A stretch of DNA of 64,000 nt from Siphonodentalium dalli. Lineage: Eukaryota > Mollusca > Scaphopoda > Gadilida > Siphonodentaliidae. Under the pieces are notes generated by a model, which worked only from the letters and a program-made list of their open reading frames with translations, searched no databases and had not been told where the DNA came from. Location: the NCBI GenBank assembly GCA_032622095.1, contig CP136069.1, positions 153,003,043 through 153,067,042 on the forward strand. Direction: 5' to 3'. Positions 19,155 through 29,449 of this stretch are shown piece after piece; positions within the stretch are counted from its first letter, which is position 1, and each line of letters begins with the position of its first letter. The translations under genes and the position numbers were made by a program.

Positions 19155-19870
19155 GTATATGATATGATATTTATTAGCATTAAAACACTCATGTGAGCTG
19201 TTTGCATTACATAATAACAAGACATAAAATTTACATATTTGTACATAGTTCATATAATTAACTTACAACATATTCATACTACATTTATACAGTGTGACTT
19301 AGTAGAAGCTCAATAATATATGCTTGCAAATAAACTGTATACAGGCCTATGATGCCGTGTGAAATAGAAAATAATTATCAATTAATTCCTCAATTTCGGG
19401 CTTCTTCTCTCGTTTTAAAGAAGTTTTGATAGCTCGACTGATCACATTACTTGTATTTGGTTGGTCGTTTCGCATATGTATATAAATTTGGAGATATTAC
19501 TGGCCCCTCGAAATGCGCTGCTTTTATAATTTAGTTTTTCGAATAGATTTTTTCGCAATTTGTCGTATTTAGCACAGTGGAAAACAAAATGCTTCTCGTT
19601 TTCCACTAAGTTACAGTAATGCCCTAAATAATCAACTCCTTAACCACAGCAGAATTATGGGTAATTTTTCAGGATTTAGTCGGAAATATGGCTTGTTGAG
19701 AGCTTTCCGATGAATGGCAACAAGTCATATTTCCGACTAAATCCTGAAAAATTACCCATAATTCTGCTGTGGTTAAGGAGTCGATTATTTAAGGCATTAC
19801 TGTAGCATTGCACATATATGTCGTTCTACCGGCCAAGGGGTTAAGGAGCTATGTCTTATCACAAGAGCCC
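19155..19870 (-). pseudogene. Degenerate LINE 3' end (ORF2 C-terminus plus 3' UTR)
   Basis: On the minus strand about 19490-19605 reads VENEKHFVFHCAKYDKLRKN followed by a run ending QIQVM and a stop. In a shifted frame it continues NVISRAIKTSLKRE. The E-x-E-x-H-F-x-x-x-C pattern is the zinc-knuckle-like tail of many animal non-LTR retrotransposon ORF2 proteins. Upstream coding sequence (ERHIC) continues beyond a mariner-like MITE at 19614-19802, which split the frame. The 3' side runs through AT-rich sequence to ATATCATATCATATA near 19157. It is a dead copy: frameshifted, truncated and interrupted. Confidence 0.55.
19614..19802 (+). mobile_element. Mariner-like palindromic MITE, copy 3
   Basis: TA-flanked, ends CAGTAATGCCCTAAATAATC and ATTATTTAAGGCATTACTG, with the GGATTTAGTCGGAAATATGG arms. 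It sits within the LINE remnant. Confidence 0.75.
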
Positions 19871-20127
19871 TACACAGTTAGTAATTGGTAGACTGTGTTC
19901 TCTCCAATCCTGATCTCCATCTGACCTGAGATCACAACATCTCACCATCACTGAGCATACAAATGGTCCGTTTGATAGAGTAAATAGTATTGATCTGGAA
20001 ATCTCACTGATAAATTGAATGATGCTGTGGAACTGGCACACTGTTCTGTTTGCAGTGCATTTGGGGAAATAAATGAATTGATAATGACCCAATAGAGGTC
20101 ATCTAATTCCAACTCAAATATTACAAG

Positions 20128-20500
20128 CAATCTGACGCAGACCTGAAAATATGATGCCATACATTTGCAGAATGAGGTCCCCTGAGTGTGAATTTAGTGA
20201 CTCTACCCCGTGCAGTGGGCTAGCATCACTAAATTCACCCTCTGGGGACCTCATTCTGCATATCCTCATCTGCTATGGGAGACCCAGACACAGATTTAAG
20301 TTCCCAGATGGTGAAGATGGTGATGTGTACCCATTGGGCACCTCGATTATGCATTGTGTCACCTGTAAATTTGGGGATATTGAGGAACTGAATGAAAAAA
20401 GTTAAAGAAAATTTCTAAAGAAGTTTCTAAAGAAATTAAAAAACTGGTTAATTTGCTAATAAAGATACTTTCCCGAGAAGATGAGGCCAACATTGATCAT
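20128..20500 (+). mobile_element. hAT-like MITE, right end missing
   Basis: Left end CAGACCTGAAAATATGATGC, one complete cassette (GAATGAGGTCCCCTGAGTGT ... GGGGACCTCATTC) and the middle segment GTCACCTGTAAATTTGGGG. It fades after GAGAAGATGAGGCC. Confidence 0.55.
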
Positions 20501-20622
20501 TTGTTTTTCTTGAAATAATTTGTCCAACAAAACAAAAGATAGTACATTATATCACTGCGCTTAGAAAACAAAATTATCCTTCTATGCTATTTTCATTGAC
20601 AAATAATGTCATGACATGATTC

Positions 20623-20785
20623 CATGTCTGAGTTTAGTGTGCCTGTCATTTGCAGAATGAGGTACCCAGAGGATGAATTTAGTGACGCTATCCTGCATAG
20701 CGGGTTAGCATCACTAAATTCACCCTCAGGGGACTTTATTCTGCTTTGGCCTCTGCAAATGACAGTCACACTAAACTCAGACTTG
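20623..20785 (+). mobile_element. Single-cassette hAT-like MITE
   Basis: CATGTCTGAGTTTAGTGTGC at the left and CACACTAAACTCAGACTTG at the right are inverted termini. A single GAATGAGGTACCCAGAGGAT palindromic cassette lies between. Confidence 0.6.
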
Positions 20786-20849
20786 ATTAAGCATTACCAT
20801 CTATTTTCTCTACATATCGTTTATTTTGAACAACATGTAGCAGAACATA

Positions 20850-21061
20850 CAGTAATGCCCTAAATAATCAACTCCTTAACCACAGCATAATTATGGGTAA
20901 TTTTCAAGATTTAGTCGGAAATATGGCTTGTTGCCATTCACCGGAAAGCTCTCACTGAGAACTTTCCGATGAATGTCAACAAGTCATATTTCCGACTAAA
21001 TCCTGAAAAATTACCCATAATTCTGCTGTGGTTAAGGAGTCGATTAATTAGGGCATTACTG
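20850..21061 (+). mobile_element. Mariner-like palindromic MITE, copy 4
   Basis: TA-flanked full-length copy of about 212 bp with CAGTAATGCCC ends and the central GAAAGCTCTCACTGAGAAC. Confidence 0.8.
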
Positions 21062-21131
21062 TAGCAAAAATGAAAAGCTGGATTACTTGTTGAAAGTGTA
21101 AAACAAAAACATTAATCACTCATAATCACCT

Positions 21132-21399
21132 TTAACCCTTTCATGGTGGTAGCTGCTCTGGTGCAGCATTAAATATCCTGTGCCAGTGCATTCTCTTATG
21201 TATGCGAGTCTCCCATAGGGAGCCTTGGATATATTAGAGAATACACTGGCTTACAAGGTCAAGGTAAATATTATTAGGCCAATGAATTCTCTTATATATG
21301 CTGGGCTCCCAATAAGAGACATGCATATATAAGAGAATGCATTGAAACAGGGTTTTCGTAAAATTTCACGATTAGAATCTCCAGTCTTGGAAGGGTTAA
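21132..21399 (+). mobile_element. TTAA MITE family B copy
   Basis: TTAACCCTTTCATGGTGGTA at the left, ...TCTTGGAAGGGTTAA at the right. Inside are GGTGCAGCATTAAATATCCT, GTGCCAGTGCATTCTCTTAT and CTCCCATAGGGAG. Confidence 0.7.
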
Positions 21400-21707
21400 A
21401 GATAATCAGGCAGCTTTTTAAAGATGCCCTATCAAATTTGAAACAAAATTATTAGCAATTTCTGATGATCAGGCAAATAAAACATGAAAATTAACAAACG
21501 TCGTCACAAATACTCAACAAGAACATCCAAAATCAATGGGAACAAGCATAACAACATATTTATTCAAGAAAATTCTAATGTTCAACGTTAATGAGCAACG
21601 AACCTATAAACAGGCTTTATTATACAATGTACATATAAGAGATCTTTTTGAGCACTCAACCAGAAGTCAAATTTAATCTTGGAAAGTTGAAATCAGTCAA
21701 TCAAAAC

Positions 21708-22187
21708 AAGCCTGCAGATAGTATGTCTGTCATTTGACCTACAGTAATGCCCTAAATAATCGACTCCTTGACCACAGCAGAATTATGGGTTATTTTTCAG
21801 GATTTGTCGGAAATATGGCTTGTTGCCATATTTCCGACTAAGTCCTGAAAATTACCCATAATTCTGCCATGGTCAAGAAGTCGATTATTTAATGCATTAC
21901 TATAGGATCAGATTGAAGTTTCCCAGTTAAAGTTGGTGATAGTTTCCTCGATTATGCATTTTATCTTCTGCAAATTAGGGGATATAGAAACTTCCCAGAA
22001 GGGAAAAAGTAACTAAAAACAATGTTAATTTGAGATTAAAAGAGATACTTCTCAGAAGTTGAGGCCTAAGCAGAATGAGGTCCCCAGAGGGTGAATTTGG
22101 TGATGCTAGACCGCTGTGCGGGATAGCGTCACTAAATTCACCCTCTGGGGACCTCATTCTGCAAATGCCAGACTATTTGCAGGTTTG
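21708..22187 (-). mobile_element. hAT-like MITE interrupted by a mariner-like MITE
   Basis: Left end CAAGCCTGCAGATAGTATGT, right end GACTATTTGCAGGTTTG. The left cassette is replaced by the TA-flanked palindrome at 21742-21902. The right cassette (GAATGAGGTCCCCAGAGGGT) is complete. Confidence 0.65.
21742..21902 (+). mobile_element. Mariner-like palindromic MITE, copy 5
   Basis: TA-flanked, starts CAGTAATGCCCTAAATAATC, ends ...TTTAATGCATTACTA. The loop region is shortened to GGCTTGTTGCCATATTTCC. Confidence 0.75.
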
Positions 22188-22267
22188 GCCCATGGTGAAG
22201 ACCTTGGATCTCTTTCATGAGACTGGCTTATAAGCAGCCATGTTACCCAGTTTTGATACCACAGCTC

Positions 22268-22341
22268 CGTGAAAGCCTGAATTTAGTGTGCCTGTCATGA
22301 CAGACAAATGGCAAATGACAGAAACACTATAATCAGGCTTG
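22268..22341 (+). mobile_element. 74-bp mini-derivative of the hAT-like MITE
   Basis: Only the termini remain: AAGCCTGAATTTAGTGTGCC and ACACTATAATCAGGCTTG, joined through CATGACAGACAAATGGCAAATG. The flanking CTCCGTGA and TTCCATGA are similar but not cleanly positioned. Confidence 0.5.
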
Positions 22342-22372
22342 GTTCCATGAATGTCTGTCTGTTTTAGATATA

Positions 22373-22589
22373 CAGTAATGCCCTAAGTAATCGACTCTTT
22401 AACCACAGCAGAATTATGGGTAACTTTTCAGGATTTAGTCGGAAATATGGCTTGTTGCCATTCATCGGAAAGATCTCGGCGAGAGCTTTCCGATGAATGG
22501 CAACAAGCCATATTTCCGACTAAATCCTGAAAAGTTACCCATAATTCTGCTGTGCATGGTTAAAGAATCGATTACTTTGGGCATTACTG
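22373..22589 (+). mobile_element. Mariner-like palindromic MITE, copy 6
   Basis: TA-flanked, about 217 bp, CAGTAATGCCC ends. The central loop reads AAAGATCTCGGCGAGAGCTTT. Confidence 0.8.
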
Positions 22590-22732
22590 TACATTGTACC
22601 ATTACATGTACTGCCAGTACTTCAGGTTAAAATACAGAAACAAAGCATTCGCTCCAAATATCAGTACAGAAAAACTCAAAGTTACTATCCAAAACTCTGT
22701 GGCATTTTCTTGCATAATTTTGCTAAACTTTC

Positions 22733-23377
22733 TCATATCATCTTGAAAACAGACAGTCTTTTTTTACGCTTGATCGGTGGGGCAAAATCCTCTATTATCA
22801 TCGGTCCACCGTGAAGCACGACACTTGATCTTTTTCTTCCTGGAATGACCAAGTTTAGAGTCTCGTCCATTTGTGTTTCTTTGCTGACCAGGCCTTTCAC
22901 CTGGTCTTGAAAGGCCATCATTGACCATCGTTTTCTATTAGAATATGTTGTCAATGGCTGCGGAATATTTAGCAAATTTTGCAACATTTTTTTTTCCAGA
23001 AGTTGGCTATAAGATTTTCTATTGAACGTCATAGAAATTTCACTCACTTGATTTGTCGCTTCTTTATTTGTAGCCTCTCTTTCTTTGGAAATATCTGTTG
23101 CAGTTTCCTCGTCGTCTTTTGGAGATTTTATATCTGGTGTTTCATATTCTGCTGATTTTCTTTTTCGTATAGGGTACTCCATTATTCCGCCTTGAGAGTT
23201 TCTGACGTCCTCCCTCCAAACCTTTGCTTTGTTCTGACTGATCCTGCTTGGGTGCTTGGTTTTAATATTTTTATCACAATTCTCACCTGATTCTAGGGTG
23301 CGGACCTGTTTCCATATATACATGTATCTGGACTTGTTAATTGAAAAGTCGTAAGTTATCAAAATAACTGCTCCCAT
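22733..23377 (-). CDS. Hypothetical protein, 214 aa, basic and disordered
   Basis: An uninterrupted frame of 214 codons from ATG to TGA, the second-longest in the window and not made of any repeat that I recognise. The product is rich in Lys, Arg, Glu and Ser with few hydrophobic stretches. Near residues 71-75 it has IRKRK, and near the C-terminus PPIKRKKR, both like nuclear localisation signals. I do not recognise a family. It could be a single-exon gene, a terminal exon of a larger gene whose other exons lie in the surrounding sequence, or a retrocopy. A mariner-like MITE lies 144 bp beyond the stop. A chance frame this long is uncommon in AT-rich DNA but not impossible. Confidence 0.45.
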   Translation of the reverse strand: MGAVILITYDFSINKSRYMYIWKQVRTLESGENCDKNIKTKHPSRISQNKAKVWREDVRNSQGGIMEYPIRKRKSAEYETPDIKSPKDDEETATDISKEREATNKEATNQVSEISMTFNRKSYSQLLEKKMLQNLLNIPQPLTTYSNRKRWSMMAFQDQVKGLVSKETQMDETLNLVIPGRKRSSVVLHGGPMIIEDFAPPIKRKKRLSVFKMI

Positions 23378-23463
23378 ATGGTAAAGGCGATTTCTGCTAA
23401 TTTTCTATGATGTTGGTGGATCGTACTGAATTGCCATGATGCTGGTAGGGCAAACTGATGCTG

Positions 23464-23689
23464 TTAACCCTTGCATGACTGGAGCTTCCTGAAATTTGCG
23501 AAAACCTGTGCCAATGCATTCTCTTATATATACATTGGCCTAACAATATTTAACTTGACCTTGTAAGCCAATGCATTCTCTTATATATGCGAGTCTCCCT
23601 GAGACTCGTAGGGAGACTCGTATAAGATAATGCACTGGCACAGGATCTTTAATGCTGCACCAGCGCAGCTCCCATCATGAAAGGGTTAA
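23464..23689 (-). mobile_element. TTAA MITE family B copy
   Basis: TTAACCCTTGCATGACTGGA at the left and CATCATGAAAGGGTTAA at the right. GCTGCACCAGCGCAGCTCCC near the right end shows reverse orientation relative to 3097-3376. Confidence 0.7.
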
Positions 23690-23845
23690 AACAATGTACT
23701 ATTATTTTTTCTAAGGTTGTCATTAAGCTTTTGCATACCCCATCTTGTTCTTGACATCCATAAATTTTTGCACCACCAATATTATGTGGGTAAATTTATA
23801 TTACAAATGTATTTTAAACCATTTATCTTTTACTAAAACTTTTTA

Positions 23846-24212
23846 TACGCCCGTTTGAAAAAAACGGTCATGCATGTATTATGTAAATGGGTTGTTCGTC
23901 CATCCGCTTTTGGTTTCCAGATGATAACTTTAGATTGAATCAAGTGAACTGAACCAAATTTGGTATATTAGTTTACCACCCCAAAATACATATCAAATTC
24001 GAATATGGGTTTTGTCCGCATGACTTTGACTGAGTTATTCCCCTTTTTCGACTTAGATTTTACCTGATATGCGGTTTCCATTGTTAGTTATTGTGTTTTA
24101 TTTTTGTTATTATTTCGTCTTAAATCAAAGGTTTCAAACAAATGAATTAAACCTTGCCCCACTCTACTCCAGAAACGGGCGTATTATGCTACGCCAGACG
24201 GCGTGCTCTTGT
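23846..24212 (+). repeat. Interspersed TATACGCCCGTTTGAAAAA repeat, complete copy
   Basis: Begins TTTTTATACGCCCGTTTGAA and ends GGGCGTATTATGCTACGCC ... GTGCTCTTGTTT. The internal CCAGATGATAACTTTAGATT and GAGTTATTCCCCTTTTTCGA recur in the longer copy at 30283-31203. Repeats of this type are, to my knowledge, common in bivalve genomes. The class is unknown. Confidence 0.6.
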
Positions 24213-24304
24213 TTCAATAACTAAAAAGCTTTCTTTGTCAACTTCAGGGCTGCCAGTGCATCTGACTCGGTCTCTGGTGTTTGTTTACCATGGCAATCAT
24301 GTTA

Positions 24305-24517
24305 CAGTAATGCTCTAAGTAATCAACTCCTTAACCACAGCAGAATTATGGGTAATTTTTCAGGATTTAGTTGGCCATATGGCTTTTTGCCATTCATCGG
24401 TAAGCTCTCACTGAGAGCTTTCCGATGAATGGCAACAAGCCATATTTCCTACTAAATCCTGAAAAATTACCCATAATTCTGCTGTGGTTAAGGAGTCGAT
24501 TATTTAGGGCATTACTG
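24305..24517 (+). mobile_element. Mariner-like palindromic MITE, copy 7
   Basis: TA-flanked, about 213 bp, CAGTAATGCTCTAAGTAATC at the left and ATTTAGGGCATTACTG at the right. Confidence 0.8.
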
Positions 24518-24584
24518 TACCTGGTCAGACACCCACAAACATGTAATGGTCAACACAAAAAAGACTTGGCTTAATGTTCTGATA

Positions 24585-24834
24585 TATCTTGTGATGTACA
24601 CCCATTGGGATTCTCGATTATGCAATGTGTCCTCTGCCAATTTGGGGATCTAGAGAAACTAAACTAAACAAGAAATAGAATCTGCGTGAAGAAGTTTCTA
24701 TGGAAATTTTTTAATAAAGAAACTTTCCAGAGAAGATGAGGCCTAAGCAGAATGAGGTCCCCAGAGGGGGAATTTAGTGATGCTAGCCCGCTGACCTCAT
24801 TCTGCAAATGACGGGCACCTAAACTCAGGCTTGC
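24585..24834 (+). mobile_element. Right-hand fragment of a hAT-like MITE
   Basis: Middle segment TGTCCTCTGCCAATTTGGGG then one shortened cassette GAATGAGGTCCCCAGAGGGG, ending GGGCACCTAAACTCAGGCTTG. It preserves the uninterrupted ACTAAACAAGAAATAGAATC sequence that shows the 193-bp retro-unit at 5010-5202 is an insertion. Confidence 0.6.
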
Positions 24835-25300
24835 TGATTTTAGGGTGCGCAACTGTTTCCATAGCTATCTGGACTATTTATTTTGTGCAATAATCACAAC
24901 ACAACAGGTGCCTCAGGTGAAAAGAGCTTATTTTCAAACCAAATACTGGTAGATACGAGCCATCAAATTTAAGCACTGACAACATAAATACTCATAGGTT
25001 TTTTGCTCTAAAACCTAAGTATGTTAGCTTTGTAATTAATTTGTGAACTTCTTATCTAGGAGGGTTGTAGCTTTAGGTAGTTACTCCTTTAACATCAGTG
25101 ATATAATATTTAGATGTATCCTTCACAGTCAGTCAGCCTCTTATCTCAGGATGCAGGTGAATCACCTGTTAATTTCATATCTCTGTGAAGTGTGAACTCA
25201 CGCAGAGATAGATCGATGGGTTGTTAACTGACTTATACTAGGATGTTTCTTCTTCAGGAAACTGCCACTGTGACCAAGGTTGAAATCATCCTGAACTCTT
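24835..25300. other. No recognised feature
   Basis: No repeat family or exon recognised. Confidence 0.35.
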
Positions 25301-26110
25301 TAACCCTCGAGATTGCATGATTTCTGTGAGTCGGTATAGCAATAAACATTGAATTATTTCCCAGGAGAAATCCCAACATGGCAAGAGATAATAATTCTTA
25401 ATCGGCTCAATAAAATCACCTAAATCATGCAATCTCGAGCTGGGACCTTCGCCTACTGTGAAATACGTTGAGGAACAGGCATTTTTTTTAGAAATATATA
25501 TGCACTGTTTTTTTCAGTGTTATAAACTTCCCTGTCACAACATAAAAATGTTTGCATGTTTCAAACGTGTGGAATAGAAATTCATGGCATGATCTAGATT
25601 AGATCATGCCATGAATCTCTACTATGGCTAAGGCCCATAGAGATCATATTCCACCAGTACAAAACCTGGGAACTTTTGACAGGGAACCTTATAAAATCGA
25701 AAAAATAACACGGGGAATATATTTATTTGTTATTATCTGTTTCTTAATAACGTACTTCACTGTAGGTAAAGGTCCCAACTTGAAATTTCACGATTTAAGT
25801 GACTTTGTGAGCGACGACTTTTCTTCGCTTTTCTTACAATTATGGAATTTTTCCTAGGTAATTAATTGAATGTTTATTGCGATATCGGCTCACAAAAGTC
25901 ACAGAAAAGCATGCAATTTTGAGTTGGGACTTTCACATATAGTGATGTACACTATTAAGGAACAGATAATCATTAATAATTATATTCCCCGTGTAATTTT
26001 TTCGACATTATAAGGTTCCCTGTCAAAACTTCAAAAAGTTCCAATGTTTTGTACTGGTGGAATATGATCTCTACGGGCGTTAGCCAGGGTAGAGATTCAT
26101 GGCATGATCT
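25301..26110. mobile_element. Inverted-repeat family E: partial copy followed by a full copy
   Basis: 25301-25440 holds arms CTCGAGATTGCATGATTT / AAATCATGCAATCTCGAG. 25601-26110 is a complete element with ends AGATCATGCCATGAATCTCT and AGAGATTCATGGCATGATCT. The same outer motif is met head-on at 25586-25620, suggesting two copies joined tail to tail. Inner arms carry GGTCCCAACTTGAAATTT and AAAAGTCACAGAAAAGCATG. Confidence 0.6.
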
Positions 26111-26711
26111 AGATCTACACTTGGTAACCCAATGCCTCCAATAGAGAGATGAGATGTTAAACGCTTCCACGAAGCAACATATAAACTGCCAGTACATCCT
26201 GAGAATACTGGTCATTATGCACGGATTTATTAGCTATTTTGATGATAAACATCCATCAATGATGCCAGAAAATTGTTGTGTAATCAAGTACAATAATAGA
26301 AGATCATGTTTAGCAACATATAAACACCACTGACATTCATGATATAATCGCCCACAGTTTATTTCAGCTAGATTAACTATGAAATGTAATGTAGCTTAAA
26401 ATAACCAATTATATTTCTGTGCTCAAGGTTAGAGTACTACCAGTGAGTTTTAACATACCACTGATATGGAAATGAGCAAGAGATATTTAAAGTCACATAC
26501 AATTGTTGATCGATCTAGAATTTCTAAAATTAATCTGGGCATGTAAATGCGAATTTCTGGCAAGCGATGCATAAGAACTGCAGATTTTTAATTACAATGA
26601 TCAAGCACCACATGTCGTAGTGAGCCACAGCTCGGCACAGTGTGTTCCCTGAGGGGTGATCTGAAGTGTAGTGTTAGGTCGCTCTGTATGCAAATGAGAT
26701 CATATACATGT
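26111..26711. other. No recognised feature
   Basis: No repeat or exon recognised before the hAT-like element. Confidence 0.35.
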
Positions 26712-26719
26712 AGTACAGT

Positions 26720-26813
26720 CAGGGACCAGCCTAGGGGGCGACGTGGGCGAAATAGTCGCCCTGTGTGGCCGCAAGTCTCCCTGAAATGACGTCAGGGAGA
26801 AGTGGATGTCTCC

Positions 26814-26848
<35 letters not shown>

Positions 26849-27113
26849 CTTTAGTTAAATTTTTAATCTCCCTGAAGAATTGGTGACTGGATGATCTACT
26901 GCTCAGCTTAACACTTCCAGTTTATCCTCACACATGTAGAAAATCTATTGTGGACAATAATAACAGCTAAAACAATGAGTTCTAATGAATAGTTACTAGC
27001 GACAAATAGTCGCACTAACGCTCCACTTCTCCCTGGTAAGCCCTCACTTCTCCTTATTTTTCCAAGAGGGAGAAGTCACTTCTCCCTATATTTTGACCCT
27101 AGGCTGGTCCCTG
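26720..27113 (+). mobile_element. hAT-like element with CAGGGACC ends and perfect 8-bp duplication
   Basis: Ends CAGGGACCAGCCTAGGG and CCCTAGGCTGGTCCCTG. AGTACAGT is found at both 26712-26719 and 27114-27121, an exact 8-bp target duplication. CAGGG termini plus an 8-bp duplication are classic hAT features. The interior has GGGAGAAGT/ACTTCTCCC arms and a poly-A run of about 30 (about 26817-26846). Non-autonomous. Confidence 0.85.
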
Positions 27114-27117
27114 AGTA

Positions 27118-27330
27118 CAGTAATGCCCTAAATAATTGACTCCTTAACCACAGCAGAATTATGGGTAACTTTTAAGGATTTAGTCGGAAATATGGCTTGT
27201 TGCCATTCATCTGAAAGCTCTCACTGAGAGCTTTCCGATGAATGGCAACAAGCCATATTTCCGACTAAATCCTGAAAAGTTACCCATAATGCTGCTGTGG
27301 TTAATTAGTCGATTATTTAGGGCATTACTA
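27118..27330 (+). mobile_element. Mariner-like palindromic MITE, copy 8
   Basis: CAGTAATGCCCTAAATAATT at the left, ATTTAGGGCATTACTA at the right, TA flanks. Its first bases overlap the right-hand target duplication of the preceding hAT-like element, so the hAT-like element inserted at the edge of this MITE. Confidence 0.8.
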
Positions 27331-27348
27331 TATTTCCAGTCTTGGTTA

Positions 27349-27897
27349 ACTCTTTCATGATGAGAGCACATTAAAGATCCTGTGCCAGTGCATTCTCTTA
27401 TATATCCCAATCTCCCATAGGGAGCCTTGCATATATATGAGAATGCACTGGCTTACAAAGTAGATATTGTTCAAGCTGCAAAACAGAGTTCAGTCCCCTC
27501 GCTATGCTATGTCTGACCGCTGCCCGCATGTATATTTTCTTAATTAAATCTAACATTCTTATTGAAGTGTTTTGTCAGTTACAATTCATTCTGGCTTCCT
27601 ATAGACAATTTTCAAATGAATATGGACAGTTCAGTTTCTCAGAATAATGCAGAATGAATTATAACCTACAAAAGTCTCAAATAAATAAATGCTACATTTC
27701 TTCACATTACGTGTCGGTGCGGGCAGCGGTAAGTCCTGCATAGGGGACTGAACTCTGCATGGAGTTTGGATATTCTTAGGTCAATGTATTCTCTAATAAA
27801 TGTGAGGCTTCCTATATGAGACTCACATACATGTATATACAAGAATGCATTGGCACAGGGTTTTCACAAAATTTCAGACAGCTCCAGTCATGAGGGT
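27349..27897 (+). mobile_element. Family-B MITE split by another inverted-repeat element
   Basis: TTAACTCTTTCATGATGAGA at the left, then GTGCCAGTGCATTCTCTTAT and CTCCCATAGGGAG. After GATATTGTT the sequence is interrupted, resuming at about 27770 with TTCTTAGGTCAATGTATTCT and ending at about 27897. Confidence 0.55.
27483..27757. mobile_element. 275-bp insertion with CAGAGTTCAGTCCCC ends
   Basis: Termini CAGAGTTCAGTCCCCT and AGGGGACTGAACTCTG are perfect inverted repeats of 16 bp. Further inside, GCTGCCCGCA and TGCGGGCAGC pair again. Flanking duplication is not clear. Class unknown. Confidence 0.55.
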
Positions 27898-27905
27898 CAA
27901 AAACA

Positions 27906-28346
27906 AGATCATGCCATAAATCTCTACTCTAGCTACGCCCGTAGAGATGATATTTCACCAGAACAAAACTTTGGAACTTTTTTATGTTCCGACATAAAAC
28001 ATTGAAAAAGCAGTGCAGGTAATACTTTCTTAGTTATTACCTGTTCCTTATTACGTATTTCACTGTAGGTGAAGGTCCCAACTAAAAATTGTATGATTGA
28101 AGTGACTTTGTGAGCAATTTCACTTTTTCCAGTGTGAATGTTTATTGCGATATCAGCTCACATACATGTAGGTCACATAAAGCATTCAATCTTAAGCTGG
28201 GGCCACAGCCTACTGTGAAGTAGATTATTGAGGAACAAGTATTAACAAAGAAATATTTACCCGGCCTTGTTTGTTCAATGTTATAAAGTTCCCTGTCAGA
28301 ATGGGTCACAACATCAAATAGTTCCCAGGTTTTCACTGGTGGAATA
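27906..28346. mobile_element. Inverted-repeat family E copy
   Basis: AGATCATGCCATAAATCTCT at the left. Inner arms include TAGGTGAAGGTCCCAACT and the complement region near 28190. The right end stops at GGTGGAATATGA and passes directly into the next element. Confidence 0.5.
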
Positions 28347-28776
28347 TGACCCAGAGGGTGAATTTAATGATGCTATCCTGCACAGTGGGCTAGCATCACC
28401 AAATTCTTCCTCTGGGAACCCATTCTGCTTAGGTCTTTCTGCTATAGGAGACCTAGACACGGATTGAAGTTCCCAGATGCCCGGCAGATGGTGAAGATGT
28501 TGATGTGGACCCATTGGGCACCTCGATTATGGATTATGTCGTCTGTCAATTTGGGGATATGGAGAAACTAAACTAAAATAAAGAACTCTATACAGAAGTT
28601 TCTAAAGAAACTAAAAAAACTTGCTAATTTGATAATATAGATACTTTCCAGAGGAGATGAGGCCTAAGCAGAATGAGGATTTCAGAGGGTGAATGCCTGA
28701 CCGCTGTGCAGGGTAGCGTCACTAAATTACCCTCTGAGGACCTCATTCTACTAATATCCAGCACCATGTTTTGAGG
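28347..28776 (+). mobile_element. hAT-like MITE lacking its left terminus
   Basis: Starts within the cassette at CCCAGAGGGTGAATTTAATG. It contains the middle TGTCGTCTGTCAATTTGGGG and a right cassette, ending CCAGCACCATGTTTTGAGG. The join with family E suggests recombination or insertion with loss. Confidence 0.5.
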
Positions 28777-28832
28777 TTTGCATTACTCACAAACCACTCT
28801 GTGTTAATCATTGTTTTCTCCATTTTTCCAGG

Positions 28833-28904
28833 GTTTGGATGTGGATCGGAGCAGTTTCAGTAAAATGAGGAAGTCCGTCAAGGCAATGACCAACTCTGGA
28901 AATG
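28833..28904 (+). CDS. ASAP-like exon 1 of window: BAR domain start
   Basis: Preceded by a pyrimidine-rich tract and CCAG, followed by GTAAAT. It reads GLDVDRSSFSKMRKSVKAMT then NSGN. ASAP proteins have the equivalent L-D-x-D-R ... K-x-K-K-S-V-K-A-x-x-N-S-G pattern in the first BAR helix. Coordinates may be off by one base. Confidence 0.75.
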
Positions 28905-29026
28905 GTAAATATTAAACTTGACATCAAGTTGACAAGGCCAAGTTATTGTCTTGTTTGCCATATGGCTACAAATGAATAAAATATACCTTCACAACACATT
29001 TTGAGTAAGGAGCCCTCCAATACTTA

Positions 29027-29238
29027 CAGTAACGCCCTAAATAATCGACTCCTTAACCACAGCAGAATTATGGGTAATTTTTCAGGATTTAGTCGGAAAT
29101 ATGTCTTGTTGACATTCATCGGAAAGCTCTCAGTGAAAGCTTTCCGATGAATGGCAACAAGCCATAATTCCAACTAAATCCTGAAAAATTACCCATAATT
29201 TGCTGTGGTTAAGGAGTCGATTATTTAGGGCATTACTG
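29027..29238 (+). mobile_element. Mariner-like palindromic MITE, copy 9 (intronic)
   Basis: TA-flanked, CAGTAACGCCCTAAATAATC at the left and ATTTAGGGCATTACTG at the right. It lies in the intron between the first two exons seen. Confidence 0.8.
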
Positions 29239-29449
29239 TAGATAAAAGTTTTGTAGTTTCCTAATATCTGTTAATGGCACAATGTAAAGATGATTTCTAG
29301 AGGAAATATCTATGGGTGACTCACATGAATAAAAGAATGCACCAACAGAGCTCCTAGCATTAAAGGGTTAAATAATCATTATTGTTACTGTACATGTACC
29401 AGTATTAGATTTGAACAACAGAATCCAAACAGGAGTGAGTGGGTTAATC

